A stretch of 64,000 bases of DNA, from the NCBI RefSeq assembly GCF_020866845.1, contig NZ_CP086594.1, positions 1,054,001 to 1,118,000 of the forward strand. Direction: 5' to 3'. The position numbers and the translations under genes were made by a program. The notes beneath the pieces are model-generated. The model saw nothing but the letters and a program-made list of their open reading frames with translations. It was not told the DNA's origin and did no database searches. The number at the start of each line of letters is the position of its first letter. The first letter of the stretch is position 1. The DNA comes from Sphingomonas radiodurans (lineage in GTDB: Bacteria; Pseudomonadota; Alphaproteobacteria; Sphingomonadales; Sphingomonadaceae). Shown in pieces: positions 43,287-52,100 of this stretch.

Positions 43287-44576
43287 ATGGCGAACGTAGC
43301 AGTAATCGGCGCTCAATGGGGCGACGAGGGCAAGGGCAAGATCGTCGACTGGCTCGCCGAGCGCGCCGACATGGTCGTGCGCTTCCAGGGCGGCCACAAC
43401 GCCGGCCATACGCTGGTCGTCGGCGAGCAGGTCTACAAACTCTCGCTCCTCCCCTCGGGCATCGTCCGCGGCACGCCTTCGGTAATCGGCAATGGCGTCG
43501 TCCTCGACCCCTGGGCCCTGCGTGACGAGATCGCGCGGCTTGAAGCGCAGGGCGTATCGGTCAGCCCCGAAACGCTGCGTATTGCCGATACCTGCGCGCT
43601 GATCCTTCCCTTCCACCGCGATCTCGATGGGCTGCGCGAGGATGCGAGCGGCGCGGGCAAGATCGGCACCACGCGCCGCGGCATCGGCCCAGCGTATGAA
43701 GACAAGGTCGGCCGCCGCGCGATCCGCGTCTGCGATCTCGCGCATCTCGGCGATCTCGGCCCGCAGCTCGATCGCCTCACCGCACACCACGATGCGCTGC
43801 GCGCCGGCTTCGGCGAACCGCCGATCGATCGCGCCCGGCTGATCGCCGACCTCACCGAGATCGCCGATTTCGTCCTTTCCTTCGCCAAGCCGGTCTGGCG
43901 CGATCTCGCCGAAGCCCGCGCGCGCGGCCGCCGCATCCTGTTCGAAGGCGCACAGGGCGTGCTGCTAGACATCGATCACGGCACCTACCCGTTCGTCACC
44001 TCGTCGAACACGATCGCCGGCGCCGCCGCGGGCGGCTCGGGCCTCGGACCAAGCGCGGTTGGCTTCGTGCTCGGTATCGCCAAGGCATACACCACGCGCG
44101 TCGGCTCGGGCCCGTTCCCGACCGAGCTCGAGAACGAGACCGGCGAACGACTCGGCGTGCGCGGCCGCGAATTCGGCACCGTCACTGGCCGCAAGCGTCG
44201 CTGCGGCTGGTTCGATGCGGTGCTCGTGCGCAAGTCCGCCGCGGTCAGCGGCATCACCGGCATCGCGCTGACCAAGCTCGACGTGCTCGACGGCTTCCAG
44301 ACGATCGCGATCTGCACCGGCTATCGCTTGCGCGGCGAGACGATCGACTACTTCCCTTCGCACGCCGCCGATCAGGCCGCGGTCGAGCCGATCTACGAAA
44401 CGATGGATGGCTGGTCGGAATCAACTGCCGGTGCGCGCAGCTGGGCCGATCTGCCGGCACAGGCGATCAAATACATCCGCCGCGTCGAGGAACTGATCAA
44501 CTGCCCCGTCGCGCTGGTCTCCACCAGCCCCGAGCGCGAAGACACGATCCTGGTGCGCGACCCCTTCGCCGATTGA
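43287..44576 (+). CDS. purA: adenylosuccinate synthetase
   Basis: GTP-dependent condensation of IMP with aspartate, first step to AMP; 429 residues. The N-terminal [16 protein letters not shown] (P-loop-like, near residue 8) and [13 protein letters not shown] contain the catalytic Asp and His. [21 protein letters not shown] and [19 protein letters not shown] are intact. GGGGGAC precedes the start by 8 bases. Confidence 0.97.
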   Translation: MANVAVIGAQWGDEGKGKIVDWLAERADMVVRFQGGHNAGHTLVVGEQVYKLSLLPSGIVRGTPSVIGNGVVLDPWALRDEIARLEAQGVSVSPETLRIADTCALILPFHRDLDGLREDASGAGKIGTTRRGIGPAYEDKVGRRAIRVCDLAHLGDLGPQLDRLTAHHDALRAGFGEPPIDRARLIADLTEIADFVLSFAKPVWRDLAEARARGRRILFEGAQGVLLDIDHGTYPFVTSSNTIAGAAAGGSGLGPSAVGFVLGIAKAYTTRVGSGPFPTELENETGERLGVRGREFGTVTGRKRRCGWFDAVLVRKSAAVSGITGIALTKLDVLDGFQTIAICTGYRLRGETIDYFPSHAADQAAVEPIYETMDGWSESTAGARSWADLPAQAIKYIRRVEELINCPVALVSTSPEREDTILVRDPFAD

Positions 44577-44588
44577 GCAACAAAGAAG

Positions 44589-44666
44589 CCCCTCCCCTTC
44601 AGGGGAGGGGAGAAGATTGCGCATCTTCCCAAATCCTCTACCCCTCCCCCAAAATACGGGAGAGGC
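44589..44666. repeat. palindromic repeat (family A) between purA and atuA-like gene
   Basis: CCCCTCCCC-TTCA-GGGGAGGGG at 44589-44610 is identical to the core inside ileS. A degenerate second half (CCCCTCCCCC...GGGAGAGG) follows, and its GGGAGAGG end serves as the ribosome binding site of the next gene. Confidence 0.8.
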
Positions 44667-44668
44667 AC

Positions 44669-46471
44669 ATGAGCAAAGTCATCCGCATCGGCGGCGCAGG
44701 CGGATTCCTCGGCGACAGCTCGGTCGCCGCGCCGCAGCTTCTGGCCGGCGGCAATCTCGATTACATGATCCTCGATTATCTTGCCGAGGCGACGATGGCC
44801 CCGCTCGGCCAGCTCAAGCAGGTGCGCCCAGACCAGGGCTATGCGCGCGATTTCACCGAATGGGTGTGGAAGGACAACCTGCGCGAGCTCAAGGAACAAG
44901 GCGTTCGCGTCGTCACCAACGCCGGCGGCGTGAACCCCGAAGCTTGCCGCGAGCGGATGGAAAGGCACGCCGCTGACGCCGGCCTTAGCTTCAAGATCGC
45001 GATCGTCACCGGCGACGACCTGCTCGATCGCGTCCCCGATTTCGCAACCGCCGATACCGCCGAGATGTTCTCGGGCGCACCTTTCCCGTCCCCCGAAAAG
45101 ATCTGGACCACCAACGCTTATCTCGGCGGCGGCCCAATCGCCGCGGCACTAGCCGCTGGCGCGGACGTCGTGATCACCGGCCGCGTCGTCGACAGCGCGC
45201 TCACGCTCGGCCCGCTGATGCACGAATTCGGCTGGGGCGCCGACGATCACGATCGCCTCTCCGCCGGCTCTCTCGCCGGCCACGTCATCGAATGCGGCGC
45301 ACAGGCCACCGGCGGCCTGTTCACCGATTGGGAAAAGGTGCCCGACTGGGCGCACATCGGTTACCCGATCATCGAATGCCACGCCGATGGCGACTTCGTC
45401 GTCACCAAGCCCGAAGGCACCGGCGGCCTGATCTCACCCGCCGCCGTCTCCGAACAAATCCTCTACGAGGTCGGCGATCCGCAAGCCTATGCCTTGCCCG
45501 ACGTCGTGTGCGATTTCTCACAACTGAGCGTCACCGCCGACGGCGACGAGCGCGTGCGCGTCTCGAACGCCAAGGGCTATCCCCCCACCGGCAAGCTCAA
45601 GACCTGCGTCACTTACGAAAACGGCTATCGCTTCATCGGCATTATGCCCGTCGTCGGCCGCGATGCTGCGAAGAAGGCGCAGCGTCAGGCCGAAGCGGTC
45701 ATCACCCGCGTCAACGAGATGCTCCGCAACCGCAATCTCCCCCCGCTGCGCGATACCCGCGTCGAACTGCTCGGCACCGAATCGAGCTACGGCGCACAGG
45801 CCAATCCGGCACTCGCCGCAACGCGCGAAGTGATCGCCCGAATCGGCGCCGAGCATGACGACGAAGCCGCGCTCGCCATCATGATGCGCGAATTCGATTC
45901 GCCCACCACGTCGATGAGCGTCGGCTCGACCGGCTGGTTCGGCGCCCGCCCGACGATCAGCCCGGTCGCGCAGGTCTTCTCGTTCCTCGTCGACGGCGGC
46001 TCGGTAACGGGCGAGGTCTCACTCCGTGGCGACACGGTCACCGTCGCCAATCCCGCCCCCGCAACGCCATTCGACCCGGCAATGATCGAGCGCCCGGTCG
46101 TAGACGACACCGCCGAGGGCGATGATCTGGTCGAAGTGCAACTGATCGACATCGCCTGGGCGCGCTCGGGCGATAAGGGCGATGCCTTCAACGTCGCCGT
46201 CATCGCCCGCCGCCCCGAATTCCTCCCGTGGATCCGCGCCGCCCTGACCGAGGAAGCGGTAAAGGCCTTCTTCGCGCACGAATTCGAAGGCGCGGCGCAC
46301 CCCGAAGTCCGCCGCTACGACCTGCCCGGGATGAACGCGATCAACCTCCACTGTATCCAGTCGCTCGGCGGCGGCCAGTTCGCCAGCCTCCGGCTCGACC
46401 CGCTCGCAAAGGGCAAGGGCCAGCAACTCCTCGACATGAGGGTAAAGGTGCCGCGCCACTTGCTGAACTGA
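44669..46471 (+). CDS. AtuA-like protein (DUF1446, acyclic terpene utilisation family)
   Basis: A 600-residue cytoplasmic protein. Residues 1-450 match the AtuA/DUF1446 domain: RIGGAGGFLGDSSVAAPQLL, LDYLAEATMA, NAGGVNPEACRERM and GRVVDSALTLGPLMHEFGW. The C-terminal 120 residues (VQLIDIAWARSGDKGDAFNVAVIARRPEF to SLGGGQFASLRLD) form the second AtuA-type domain. AtuA belongs to the Pseudomonas pathway for citronellol and geraniol breakdown, where its biochemical role is undefined. No other atu gene is in the window, so a terpene role is uncertain. ATG at 44669 follows GGGAGAGG. Confidence 0.82.
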   Translation: MSKVIRIGGAGGFLGDSSVAAPQLLAGGNLDYMILDYLAEATMAPLGQLKQVRPDQGYARDFTEWVWKDNLRELKEQGVRVVTNAGGVNPEACRERMERHAADAGLSFKIAIVTGDDLLDRVPDFATADTAEMFSGAPFPSPEKIWTTNAYLGGGPIAAALAAGADVVITGRVVDSALTLGPLMHEFGWGADDHDRLSAGSLAGHVIECGAQATGGLFTDWEKVPDWAHIGYPIIECHADGDFVVTKPEGTGGLISPAAVSEQILYEVGDPQAYALPDVVCDFSQLSVTADGDERVRVSNAKGYPPTGKLKTCVTYENGYRFIGIMPVVGRDAAKKAQRQAEAVITRVNEMLRNRNLPPLRDTRVELLGTESSYGAQANPALAATREVIARIGAEHDDEAALAIMMREFDSPTTSMSVGSTGWFGARPTISPVAQVFSFLVDGGSVTGEVSLRGDTVTVANPAPATPFDPAMIERPVVDDTAEGDDLVEVQLIDIAWARSGDKGDAFNVAVIARRPEFLPWIRAALTEEAVKAFFAHEFEGAAHPEVRRYDLPGMNAINLHCIQSLGGGQFASLRLDPLAKGKGQQLLDMRVKVPRHLLN

Positions 46472-46498
46472 TCCTCCCCGAGCAAAGCTCGGGGACGA

Positions 46499-47977
46499 TC
46501 AGGCGCCCTCCAGCGCCTTCTGCCGCCGCCGCTGCACCGAGCTGCCCAGCCCCATCGCCTCACGATATTTCGCCACCGTCCGGCGCGCGATGTCGAAGCC
46601 CTTCGCGTTCAGCAGCTCGACGATCGTATCGTCGCTCAGCACCTTGGCGCCCTCGTTCGCGATCAGCCCACGAATGGCGTTCTTTACCGCCTCCGCCGAC
46701 ACCGCATCACCACCATCTGCCGACTGAATCGCCGAGGTGAAGAAGTATTTCATTTCGTACAGCCCACGCGCGCAGCTGAGATATTTGTTCGAGGTGACCC
46801 GGCTCACCGTCGATTCGTGCATCTCGATCGCATCTGCGATCTGCCGCAGCGTCAGCGGCTTGAGGTGTGCGACACCCTTCAGGAAAAACGCCTCCTGCTG
46901 GCGCACGATCTCGGTCGCGACGCGGATGATCGTCTTCTGCCGCTGGTCGAGCGCCTTCACCAGCCAGTTTGCGCTCGCCAGCATGTCGCCGAGCCACGCC
47001 TTCGCCGCCTTGTCCTGCGGCCCGGACGAAAGCTCCGCGTGATAGCGCCGGTTGACGAGCACGCGCGGCAGCGTCGCCGCATCGAGCTCGACCACCCAGC
47101 CGGTGCGCGTGCGCCGCACGTGAACATCGGGCGACACCGCCAGCGTAGGCTCCCCGCCATAACGGCAGCCGGGCTTGGGATCATAGCTGCGCAGCTCGCG
47201 GATCATGTCCGCCATGTCCTCATCGTCGACCTGGCACAGCCGCTTCAGCCGCGCGAGGTCCCCGCGCGCCACCAGATCGAGATTGTCGATCAGCCGTGCC
47301 ATGCACGGATCGTAGCGGTCGGCCTCCTTCGCCTGCAGCGCGATACATTCGGCGAGATCGCGCGCGCCCACACCGGTCGGATCGAACGTCTGGATCACCC
47401 CCAGCACCTGCTCGACCTGCGCCAGCGGCACGCCGAGCCGCGTCGCGACATCGAGCAGGCTCGCGCTCAGGTATCCCGCCTCGTCGATCAAATCGATCAG
47501 ATGCTGCGCGACGAACAGATCGCCCCCCGCCAGCACCTCTCCCGCCTGCCGACCCAGATGATCCGCGAGCGACAGGTCGGCGCTGGCGAACGAATCGAAA
47601 TCCGGTCCATCCTCCCCCATCCCGCCGCTCGCCCCGGACAGGCCAAGCCCGTCGCCCGATACCCGATCACCCGGGCCGTCATCGAACCGCTCCGCCGAAA
47701 TATCGACATCAAGCGACTCGCCCGCTGCCTCGCCGTTCATCACGAGTTCGTCCGCCGGCGCCGGCTCGTCGCGCACCGCCTCGATCTCACGCTCGGCGAC
47801 CGGCCCGTCATCGGCAGGCGCAGCCGCCTCGAGCAGCGGGTTCTTCTCGATCTCCTCGGCGATCACCCCCTCAATTTCGAGGTTCGACAGCGCGAGCAGC
47901 TTGATCGCCTGCTGCAACTGCGGCGTCATCACCAGCGATTGCGATTGCCGCAGGTCGAGGCGCGGGGCGAGGCTCAT
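46499..47977 (-). CDS. rpoN: RNA polymerase sigma-54 factor
   Basis: Sigma factor of 492 residues for promoters with -24/-12 elements, dependent on enhancer-binding ATPases. The N-terminal glutamine-rich region (QSQSLVMTPQLQQAIKLLALSN) binds activators and core; an acidic region follows; the core-binding domain spans residues 120-330; the RpoN box near the end reads ARRTVAKYREAMGL. It lies downstream of lptB, the usual arrangement. The window also holds a sigma-54-like promoter, at pspC. Confidence 0.96.
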   Translation of the reverse strand: MSLAPRLDLRQSQSLVMTPQLQQAIKLLALSNLEIEGVIAEEIEKNPLLEAAAPADDGPVAEREIEAVRDEPAPADELVMNGEAAGESLDVDISAERFDDGPGDRVSGDGLGLSGASGGMGEDGPDFDSFASADLSLADHLGRQAGEVLAGGDLFVAQHLIDLIDEAGYLSASLLDVATRLGVPLAQVEQVLGVIQTFDPTGVGARDLAECIALQAKEADRYDPCMARLIDNLDLVARGDLARLKRLCQVDDEDMADMIRELRSYDPKPGCRYGGEPTLAVSPDVHVRRTRTGWVVELDAATLPRVLVNRRYHAELSSGPQDKAAKAWLGDMLASANWLVKALDQRQKTIIRVATEIVRQQEAFFLKGVAHLKPLTLRQIADAIEMHESTVSRVTSNKYLSCARGLYEMKYFFTSAIQSADGGDAVSAEAVKNAIRGLIANEGAKVLSDDTIVELLNAKGFDIARRTVAKYREAMGLGSSVQRRRQKALEGA

Positions 47978-48000
47978 CGCACAGGTACCAACTCTTCATC

Positions 48001-48085
48001 CGTCACCCCGGCCTTGAGCCGGGGTCCCGCTTCTTCTTCGATGGTCGAGAAGGCAGCGGGACCCCGGATCAAGCCCGGGATGACG
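48001..48085. repeat. palindromic repeat (family C) between lptB and rpoN
   Basis: CGTCACCCCGGCCTTGAGCC plus GGGGTCCCGC at the left, and GCGGGACCCCGGATCAAGCC plus CGGGATGACG at the right, are inverted to each other around a variable centre. A close relative lies at 62520-62603. Confidence 0.75.
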
Positions 48086-48112
48086 AGAAGAAAAGCTAAC
48101 CTTCGCATAGGG

Positions 48113-48889
48113 TCAAAGCGAAAAGCTCTCGCCCAGATACAGCCGCCGCACGTTCGGATCGGCCACCAGGTCGTTCGGCGCGCCGCTGAACAGCACCCGC
48201 CCATCATAGATGATGTACCCGCGATCGACGATCTCCAGCGTCTCGCGCACATTGTGGTCGGTGATCAGCACGCCGATCCCGCGCCGCTTCAGATCCTTCA
48301 CCAGATCGCGGATGTCGGCGATCGACAGCGGGTCGATCCCCGCGAACGGCTCGTCGAGCAGGATGATCGACGGGTCCGCCGCCAGCGCACGCGCGATCTC
48401 CGCTCGCCGCCGCTCGCCGCCCGACAGCGCCATCGCCGGCGCATCGCGCAGCCGCGTCAGCCCGAATTCGTCCAGCAGCGTATCCAGCTTCTTCGCGCGC
48501 GCCGCCGCATCTGGCTCGGACAGTTCGAGCACCGTCAGAATATTCTTCTCGATCGTCAGCCCGCGGAAGATCGATGTTTCCTGCGGCAGATAGCCGAGCC
48601 CCAGGATCGCCCGGCGATACATCGGCAACCCGGTGATATCCTCGCCATCGAGCATGATTCGCCCGGCATCGGGCTTCACCAGCCCCATCACCGAATAGAA
48701 GCACGTCGTTTTGCCAGCGCCGTTCGGCCCCAGCAGCCCGACCACTTCGCCGCGACCGACCGACACCGACACGTCGCTCAGCACCACCCGCTTCTCGTAC
48801 GACTTGGCGATCGACACGACCTGCAGGCCGTTCGTCATCGGCGCCTCGTGGATCGGGTCCACCTGGTTCAGGGTCGTGACGTCATCCAT
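48113..48889 (-). CDS. lptB: LPS export ABC transporter ATP-binding protein
   Basis: ATPase of 258 residues that drives LPS extraction from the inner membrane with LptF and LptG. Walker A is GLLGPNGAGKTTCF near residue 53, the signature LSGGERRRAEIARAL near residue 156, and Walker B IILLDEPFAGIDP. An alternative start at 48838 (MTNGLQVV) has a better GAGG site and gives a 241-residue protein nearer the usual size. It sits between lptA and rpoN. Confidence 0.95.
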   Translation of the reverse strand: MDDVTTLNQVDPIHEAPMTNGLQVVSIAKSYEKRVVLSDVSVSVGRGEVVGLLGPNGAGKTTCFYSVMGLVKPDAGRIMLDGEDITGLPMYRRAILGLGYLPQETSIFRGLTIEKNILTVLELSEPDAAARAKKLDTLLDEFGLTRLRDAPAMALSGGERRRAEIARALAADPSIILLDEPFAGIDPLSIADIRDLVKDLKRRGIGVLITDHNVRETLEIVDRGYIIYDGRVLFSGAPNDLVADPNVRRLYLGESFSL

Positions 48890-49004
48890 CGCTCGCTGTC
48901 GCCTCGCAGATCGTCGTTACCGCACCGTGAAGACGATCCGGGTTGGCAAGATTCATGCATGGCTTAATGACAAACACGCGTCTCAGGGGGAAGCCCCGAT
49001 GCGA

Positions 49005-49532
49005 TCAGTTGCGCTTGGGGACCGAGAAAGTGCCCGTCACGCGCCCCGATGGTGTCGTCGTGGTCGTGCCACCCGGTGCCGCTGCACCGCCGCGCACCGA
49101 TGATCCGTCGATCACCGCACGCCCGGTATCGAGGTTGATCGTCAGCCGCCCGCCGTTCACGGTGTTCCCGGATTGCGTCAGCGTAACCGCACCGATCATC
49201 GTGATCACGCGCTTGTTGAGATCATAGACGGCATATTGGCTGCGCGCGGTCTGTGCCGGGCGGTTGACGGTCACGCCGCCCGCCGCATCGAGCCGCGACA
49301 CCTGCGGGCTGCCGCCGACCACCTGACCGGTGTAATTCACCGTCATACGGCCTGCGTTCAGCGTCATCTCCGCCTGCCGCACCGCGACATTGCCCGAGAG
49401 CACGGCGCGATTCGCGCGGTCCTGCAGCTCGATCTGGTCGGCACCGAAATCGATCGGGGCGTTAGAATTGTGGCGGGTCTGCGCATCGGCGCCAGCGGCG
49501 ATCAGCAGGCTCAGGAGTACGGCGCGTTTCAT
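49005..49532 (-). CDS. lptA: LPS transport periplasmic protein LptA
   Basis: A periplasmic beta-jellyroll protein of 175 residues that bridges LptC and LptD. Signal peptide MKRAVLLSLLIAAGADAQ. The OstA/LptA fold shows as IDFGADQIELQDRANRAVLSGNV, VRQAEMTLNAGRMTVNYTG and NLDTGRAVIDG strands. A threonine/glycine tail follows. It starts 6 bases after the end of lptC. Confidence 0.9.
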   Translation of the reverse strand: MKRAVLLSLLIAAGADAQTRHNSNAPIDFGADQIELQDRANRAVLSGNVAVRQAEMTLNAGRMTVNYTGQVVGGSPQVSRLDAAGGVTVNRPAQTARSQYAVYDLNKRVITMIGAVTLTQSGNTVNGGRLTINLDTGRAVIDGSSVRGGAAAPGGTTTTTPSGRVTGTFSVPKRN

Positions 49533-49538
49533 GGCGCG

Positions 49539-50177
49539 CTATCTCGTCCCTCGCGGGTTCACGCGCAAGCGGGCATTGCCACGCAATGTCACGGTACGCG
49601 CCTCAAGATCGGCGTCGAGCCGGTTGGCGCTGAACGTGCCTTGCGCCACGGTGCCGGTGACGGCGCCGCCCGATTGCAGCCGCCGCGTCTTCAGGTCGAC
49701 CGTCGCGTTGTTGGTGTCGAGCGTGTAACCGTTCGGCCCGCGGAACGCGATCGCGCCATCCACTGCCACCTGCTCGGTTTCCATGTCGTACCGCCCCTTG
49801 GGCGCGGTGATCGAAGCCGGGCCGTCCTGCAGCCGGATCTGCGCCGCAAGTTGATCGAGCTGTACGATCGGCTCGGCGGAACTCTTCTGCAGCGCCGAGC
49901 CCGCGTTGAGCGTGAACGGCTGGCCCTTGGCATCGCTGCCGCGATATTGCGCGCGCTGAATCTTCAGCCGTTCCTTCGCCACCTCGACCTTGTTCTTGTC
50001 GAGCACGAACGAAACGTCACCACCAGTCGTCAGCGGCGCCATCACCAGAAACGCCGCGAGCACGCCGATCAGCACCGGCAGCAGCCAGTGCGTGATGCCG
50101 ACGATGCGATCGTGCCGGCTGCCTGGCGCGGCCCAGCGCTGCCGCGCGGTACGCTCGCGGATGGCGAAGTCAGACAT
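49539..50177 (-). CDS. lptC: LPS export protein LptC
   Basis: A bitopic inner-membrane protein of 212 residues. One N-terminal membrane helix (WLLPVLIGVLAAFLVMAPLTT, near residue 32) precedes a periplasmic jellyroll (FTLNAGSALQK, ITAPKGRYDMETEQV, VDLKTRRLQSGGAVTG). It receives LPS from LptFG and passes it to LptA. Its start overlaps the end of the ribonuclease D gene by 8 bases. Confidence 0.88.
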   Translation of the reverse strand: MSDFAIRERTARQRWAAPGSRHDRIVGITHWLLPVLIGVLAAFLVMAPLTTGGDVSFVLDKNKVEVAKERLKIQRAQYRGSDAKGQPFTLNAGSALQKSSAEPIVQLDQLAAQIRLQDGPASITAPKGRYDMETEQVAVDGAIAFRGPNGYTLDTNNATVDLKTRRLQSGGAVTGTVAQGTFSANRLDADLEARTVTLRGNARLRVNPRGTR

Positions 50178-50790
50178 GCGCGAAGATATCGATCTCGGGC
50201 CATCCTGCTAGATCGAGCTCCGCGCGATGCGGCAGGAAATCAAAACACGCCTGCGCCAGCGCCGTGCGCCCCTCGCGCGCCAGCCGCCGGTCGAGCTCCT
50301 CCCGCAACCGGTGGAGGAAGCGCACGTCGGACGCGGCATATTCGCGCTGCGGCTCGCTCAGCTCGGGCCCGCCCCAGTCGGACGACTGTTGCTGCTTCGA
50401 GATATCCTGCCCGAGCATCTCGCGCACCAGCTCCTTCAGGCCGTGCCGATCGGTGTAGGTACGCACCAACCGCGAGGCGATCTTGGTGCAATAGGCCGGC
50501 GCCGCCACGACGCCTATGTAATGCTTGATCGCGGCGATATCGAACCGCCCGAAATGATAGAGCTTCATGCGCGCCGGATCGGCCAGCGCGGCGCGTAGAT
50601 AGGGCGCGGCATAGTCGGACTCGGGGCCGAAGCGCACGAGATGCTCGTCGCCCAGCCCGTCCGAGATCTGCACCAGACACAGCCGGTCACGCGGCGTGAT
50701 CAGCCCCATCGTTTCGGTATCAACCGCAAGCGCGGCGCCGGGCGCGAACACATCGCCCGGCAAATCTTCTTCATGAAAATATACAGCCAT
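50170..50790 (-). CDS. ribonuclease D-type 3'-5' exonuclease
   Basis: A DEDD-family exonuclease of 206 residues, single-domain, without the HRDC repeats of E. coli RNase D. Exo I: ALAVDTETMGL near residue 23; Exo II: YHFGRFDIAAIKHYI near residue 80; Exo III: EYAASDVRFLHRLREEL near residue 155. Such short forms trim RNA 3' ends. It is first in the rnd-lptC-lptA-lptB-rpoN run. Confidence 0.9.
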   Translation of the reverse strand: MAVYFHEEDLPGDVFAPGAALAVDTETMGLITPRDRLCLVQISDGLGDEHLVRFGPESDYAAPYLRAALADPARMKLYHFGRFDIAAIKHYIGVVAAPAYCTKIASRLVRTYTDRHGLKELVREMLGQDISKQQQSSDWGGPELSEPQREYAASDVRFLHRLREELDRRLAREGRTALAQACFDFLPHRAELDLAGWPEIDIFAHV

Positions 50791-51071
50791 GGCGCGCCGT
50801 AGCGCGGCGCGGCGTGCGGCTCAACAAGCGTCGATGATCAGCGGTCACTGAAGTCCTACCTGCGATGGATTGTGCTTTGGACGCGACAATAATGCATGGA
50901 ATGATACGCAATACTTGCTTTTGGAGACGATTCCATTCGCGGTTGCGCAGACGATGCGCTATGGCGATTCTCGTGGCGCCTTGAATTTCGCGTCTCGAGG
51001 TTCCGCGCAGACCGTCCATCGCGCGGGACTTGAACGATCGGCGGGACGGAGCGGGAAGACGAACAGGGTTT

Positions 51072-51920
51072 ATGGGTTACGACAAAGGTGGCCGCGGCAA
51101 TCGTGGCGGGCGTGGACGCGACAAGCGCGATGACTTCGGTGGCGGCGGCGGTGATTTCGGCGGCGGCGGCGGTGATTTCGGCGGCGGCGGCTTCGGCGGT
51201 GGTGGTTTCGGCGGTGGCGGCGGCTTCCGTAGCGGTGGCGGCGGCTTCAGCGGCGGCGGCGGTGGCTTCAGCGGCGGCGGCGGCGGCGGTGGTTTCCGCG
51301 GCGGCGGCGGTGGTAGCAGTGGTGGCGGCGGCTTCGGCGGCGGCAACCGGATGCCCCCGCAGGTCGTGGGCGAAGGCACTGGCGTCGTAAAGTTCTTCAA
51401 CGCCCAGAAGGGTTTCGGCTTCGTCGTTCGCGATGACGGCGGCGAGGACGTTTTCGTTCACATCTCCGCGGTCGAGCAGGCCGGCATGACGGCGCTCGCC
51501 GAGGGTCAGCCGCTCGGCTTCACGCTCGTCGATCGCGGCGGCCGTATCTCGGCGACCGACCTCAAGATCGAGGGCGAGCCCCTCCCCGTCACCGATCGCG
51601 GTCCGCCGCGCGATGGCGGCTTCGGCGGCGCACCGGGTGGTGATCGCGGTCCGCGTGGCGCGGGTGCTGGTGGCGCCGGTGGCGCCCCGCAGCGTCAGCT
51701 GACCGGCGAGAAGGCGACCGGGACGGTCAAGTTCTTCAACGCCATGAAGGGCTTCGGCTTCATCCAGCGCGATGATGGTCAGCCCGATGCATTCGTCCAC
51801 ATCTCGGCCGTCGAGCGCGCCGGCATGTCGAGCTTGAACGAGGGCGATCGCCTGCAGTTCGAGATCGAGGTCGATCGTCGCGGCAAGTATGCGGCGGTGA
51901 ACCTGTCGTCGTCCAGCTAA
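51072..51920 (+). CDS. cold-shock protein with glycine-rich RGG tail and two CSDs
   Basis: A 282-residue protein: residues 1-95 are MGYDKGGRGNRGGRGRDKR followed by runs of FGGGG and FSGGG; then two cold-shock domains, TGVVKFFNAQKGFGFVVRDD (about 100-170) and TGTVKFFNAMKGFGFIQRDD (about 213-280). Both keep RNP1 (KGFGF) and RNP2-like FVHIS. It should bind single-stranded RNA or DNA; the RGG-like tail may add weak RNA binding or condensation. ATG at 51072 is used; an upstream ATG at 51030 would add 14 residues. About 280 bases of leader precede it, long enough for cold-shock control. A terminator follows. Confidence 0.9.
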   Translation: MGYDKGGRGNRGGRGRDKRDDFGGGGGDFGGGGGDFGGGGFGGGGFGGGGGFRSGGGGFSGGGGGFSGGGGGGGFRGGGGGSSGGGGFGGGNRMPPQVVGEGTGVVKFFNAQKGFGFVVRDDGGEDVFVHISAVEQAGMTALAEGQPLGFTLVDRGGRISATDLKIEGEPLPVTDRGPPRDGGFGGAPGGDRGPRGAGAGGAGGAPQRQLTGEKATGTVKFFNAMKGFGFIQRDDGQPDAFVHISAVERAGMSSLNEGDRLQFEIEVDRRGKYAAVNLSSSS

Positions 51921-51948
51921 GCCGGCCCACGCCGGTATAGGAGAGGAT

Positions 51949-51985
51949 CGGGCCGTCCGGGCGAACCGGGCGGCCCGTTTCGTTT
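51949..51985 (+). terminator. rho-independent terminator after the cold-shock gene
   Basis: CGGGCCG-T-CCGG / loop GCGAA / CCGG-G-CGGCCCG gives a 12-pair stem including one U-G wobble (51949-51977), followed by TTTCGTTT. It lies about 29 bases after the stop codon. Confidence 0.75.
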
Positions 51986-52100
51986 GGCCGCCTTCTCTCC
52001 TCCGCTTTGGCGGCGGCTCGGGGGTGGGCCAGTCAACCTCGGCCCCCAACCTAAGCAACATTAGGCAAAAACCCGTCGATCCGCCCGGCGTTCTGCTCTA

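Noticed and set aside
50856..52061. 401-codon minus-strand Ala/Thr-rich frame opposite the cold-shock gene
   Set aside because: Produced by reading GGC repeats backwards; the plus strand has two conserved cold-shock domains and a terminator.
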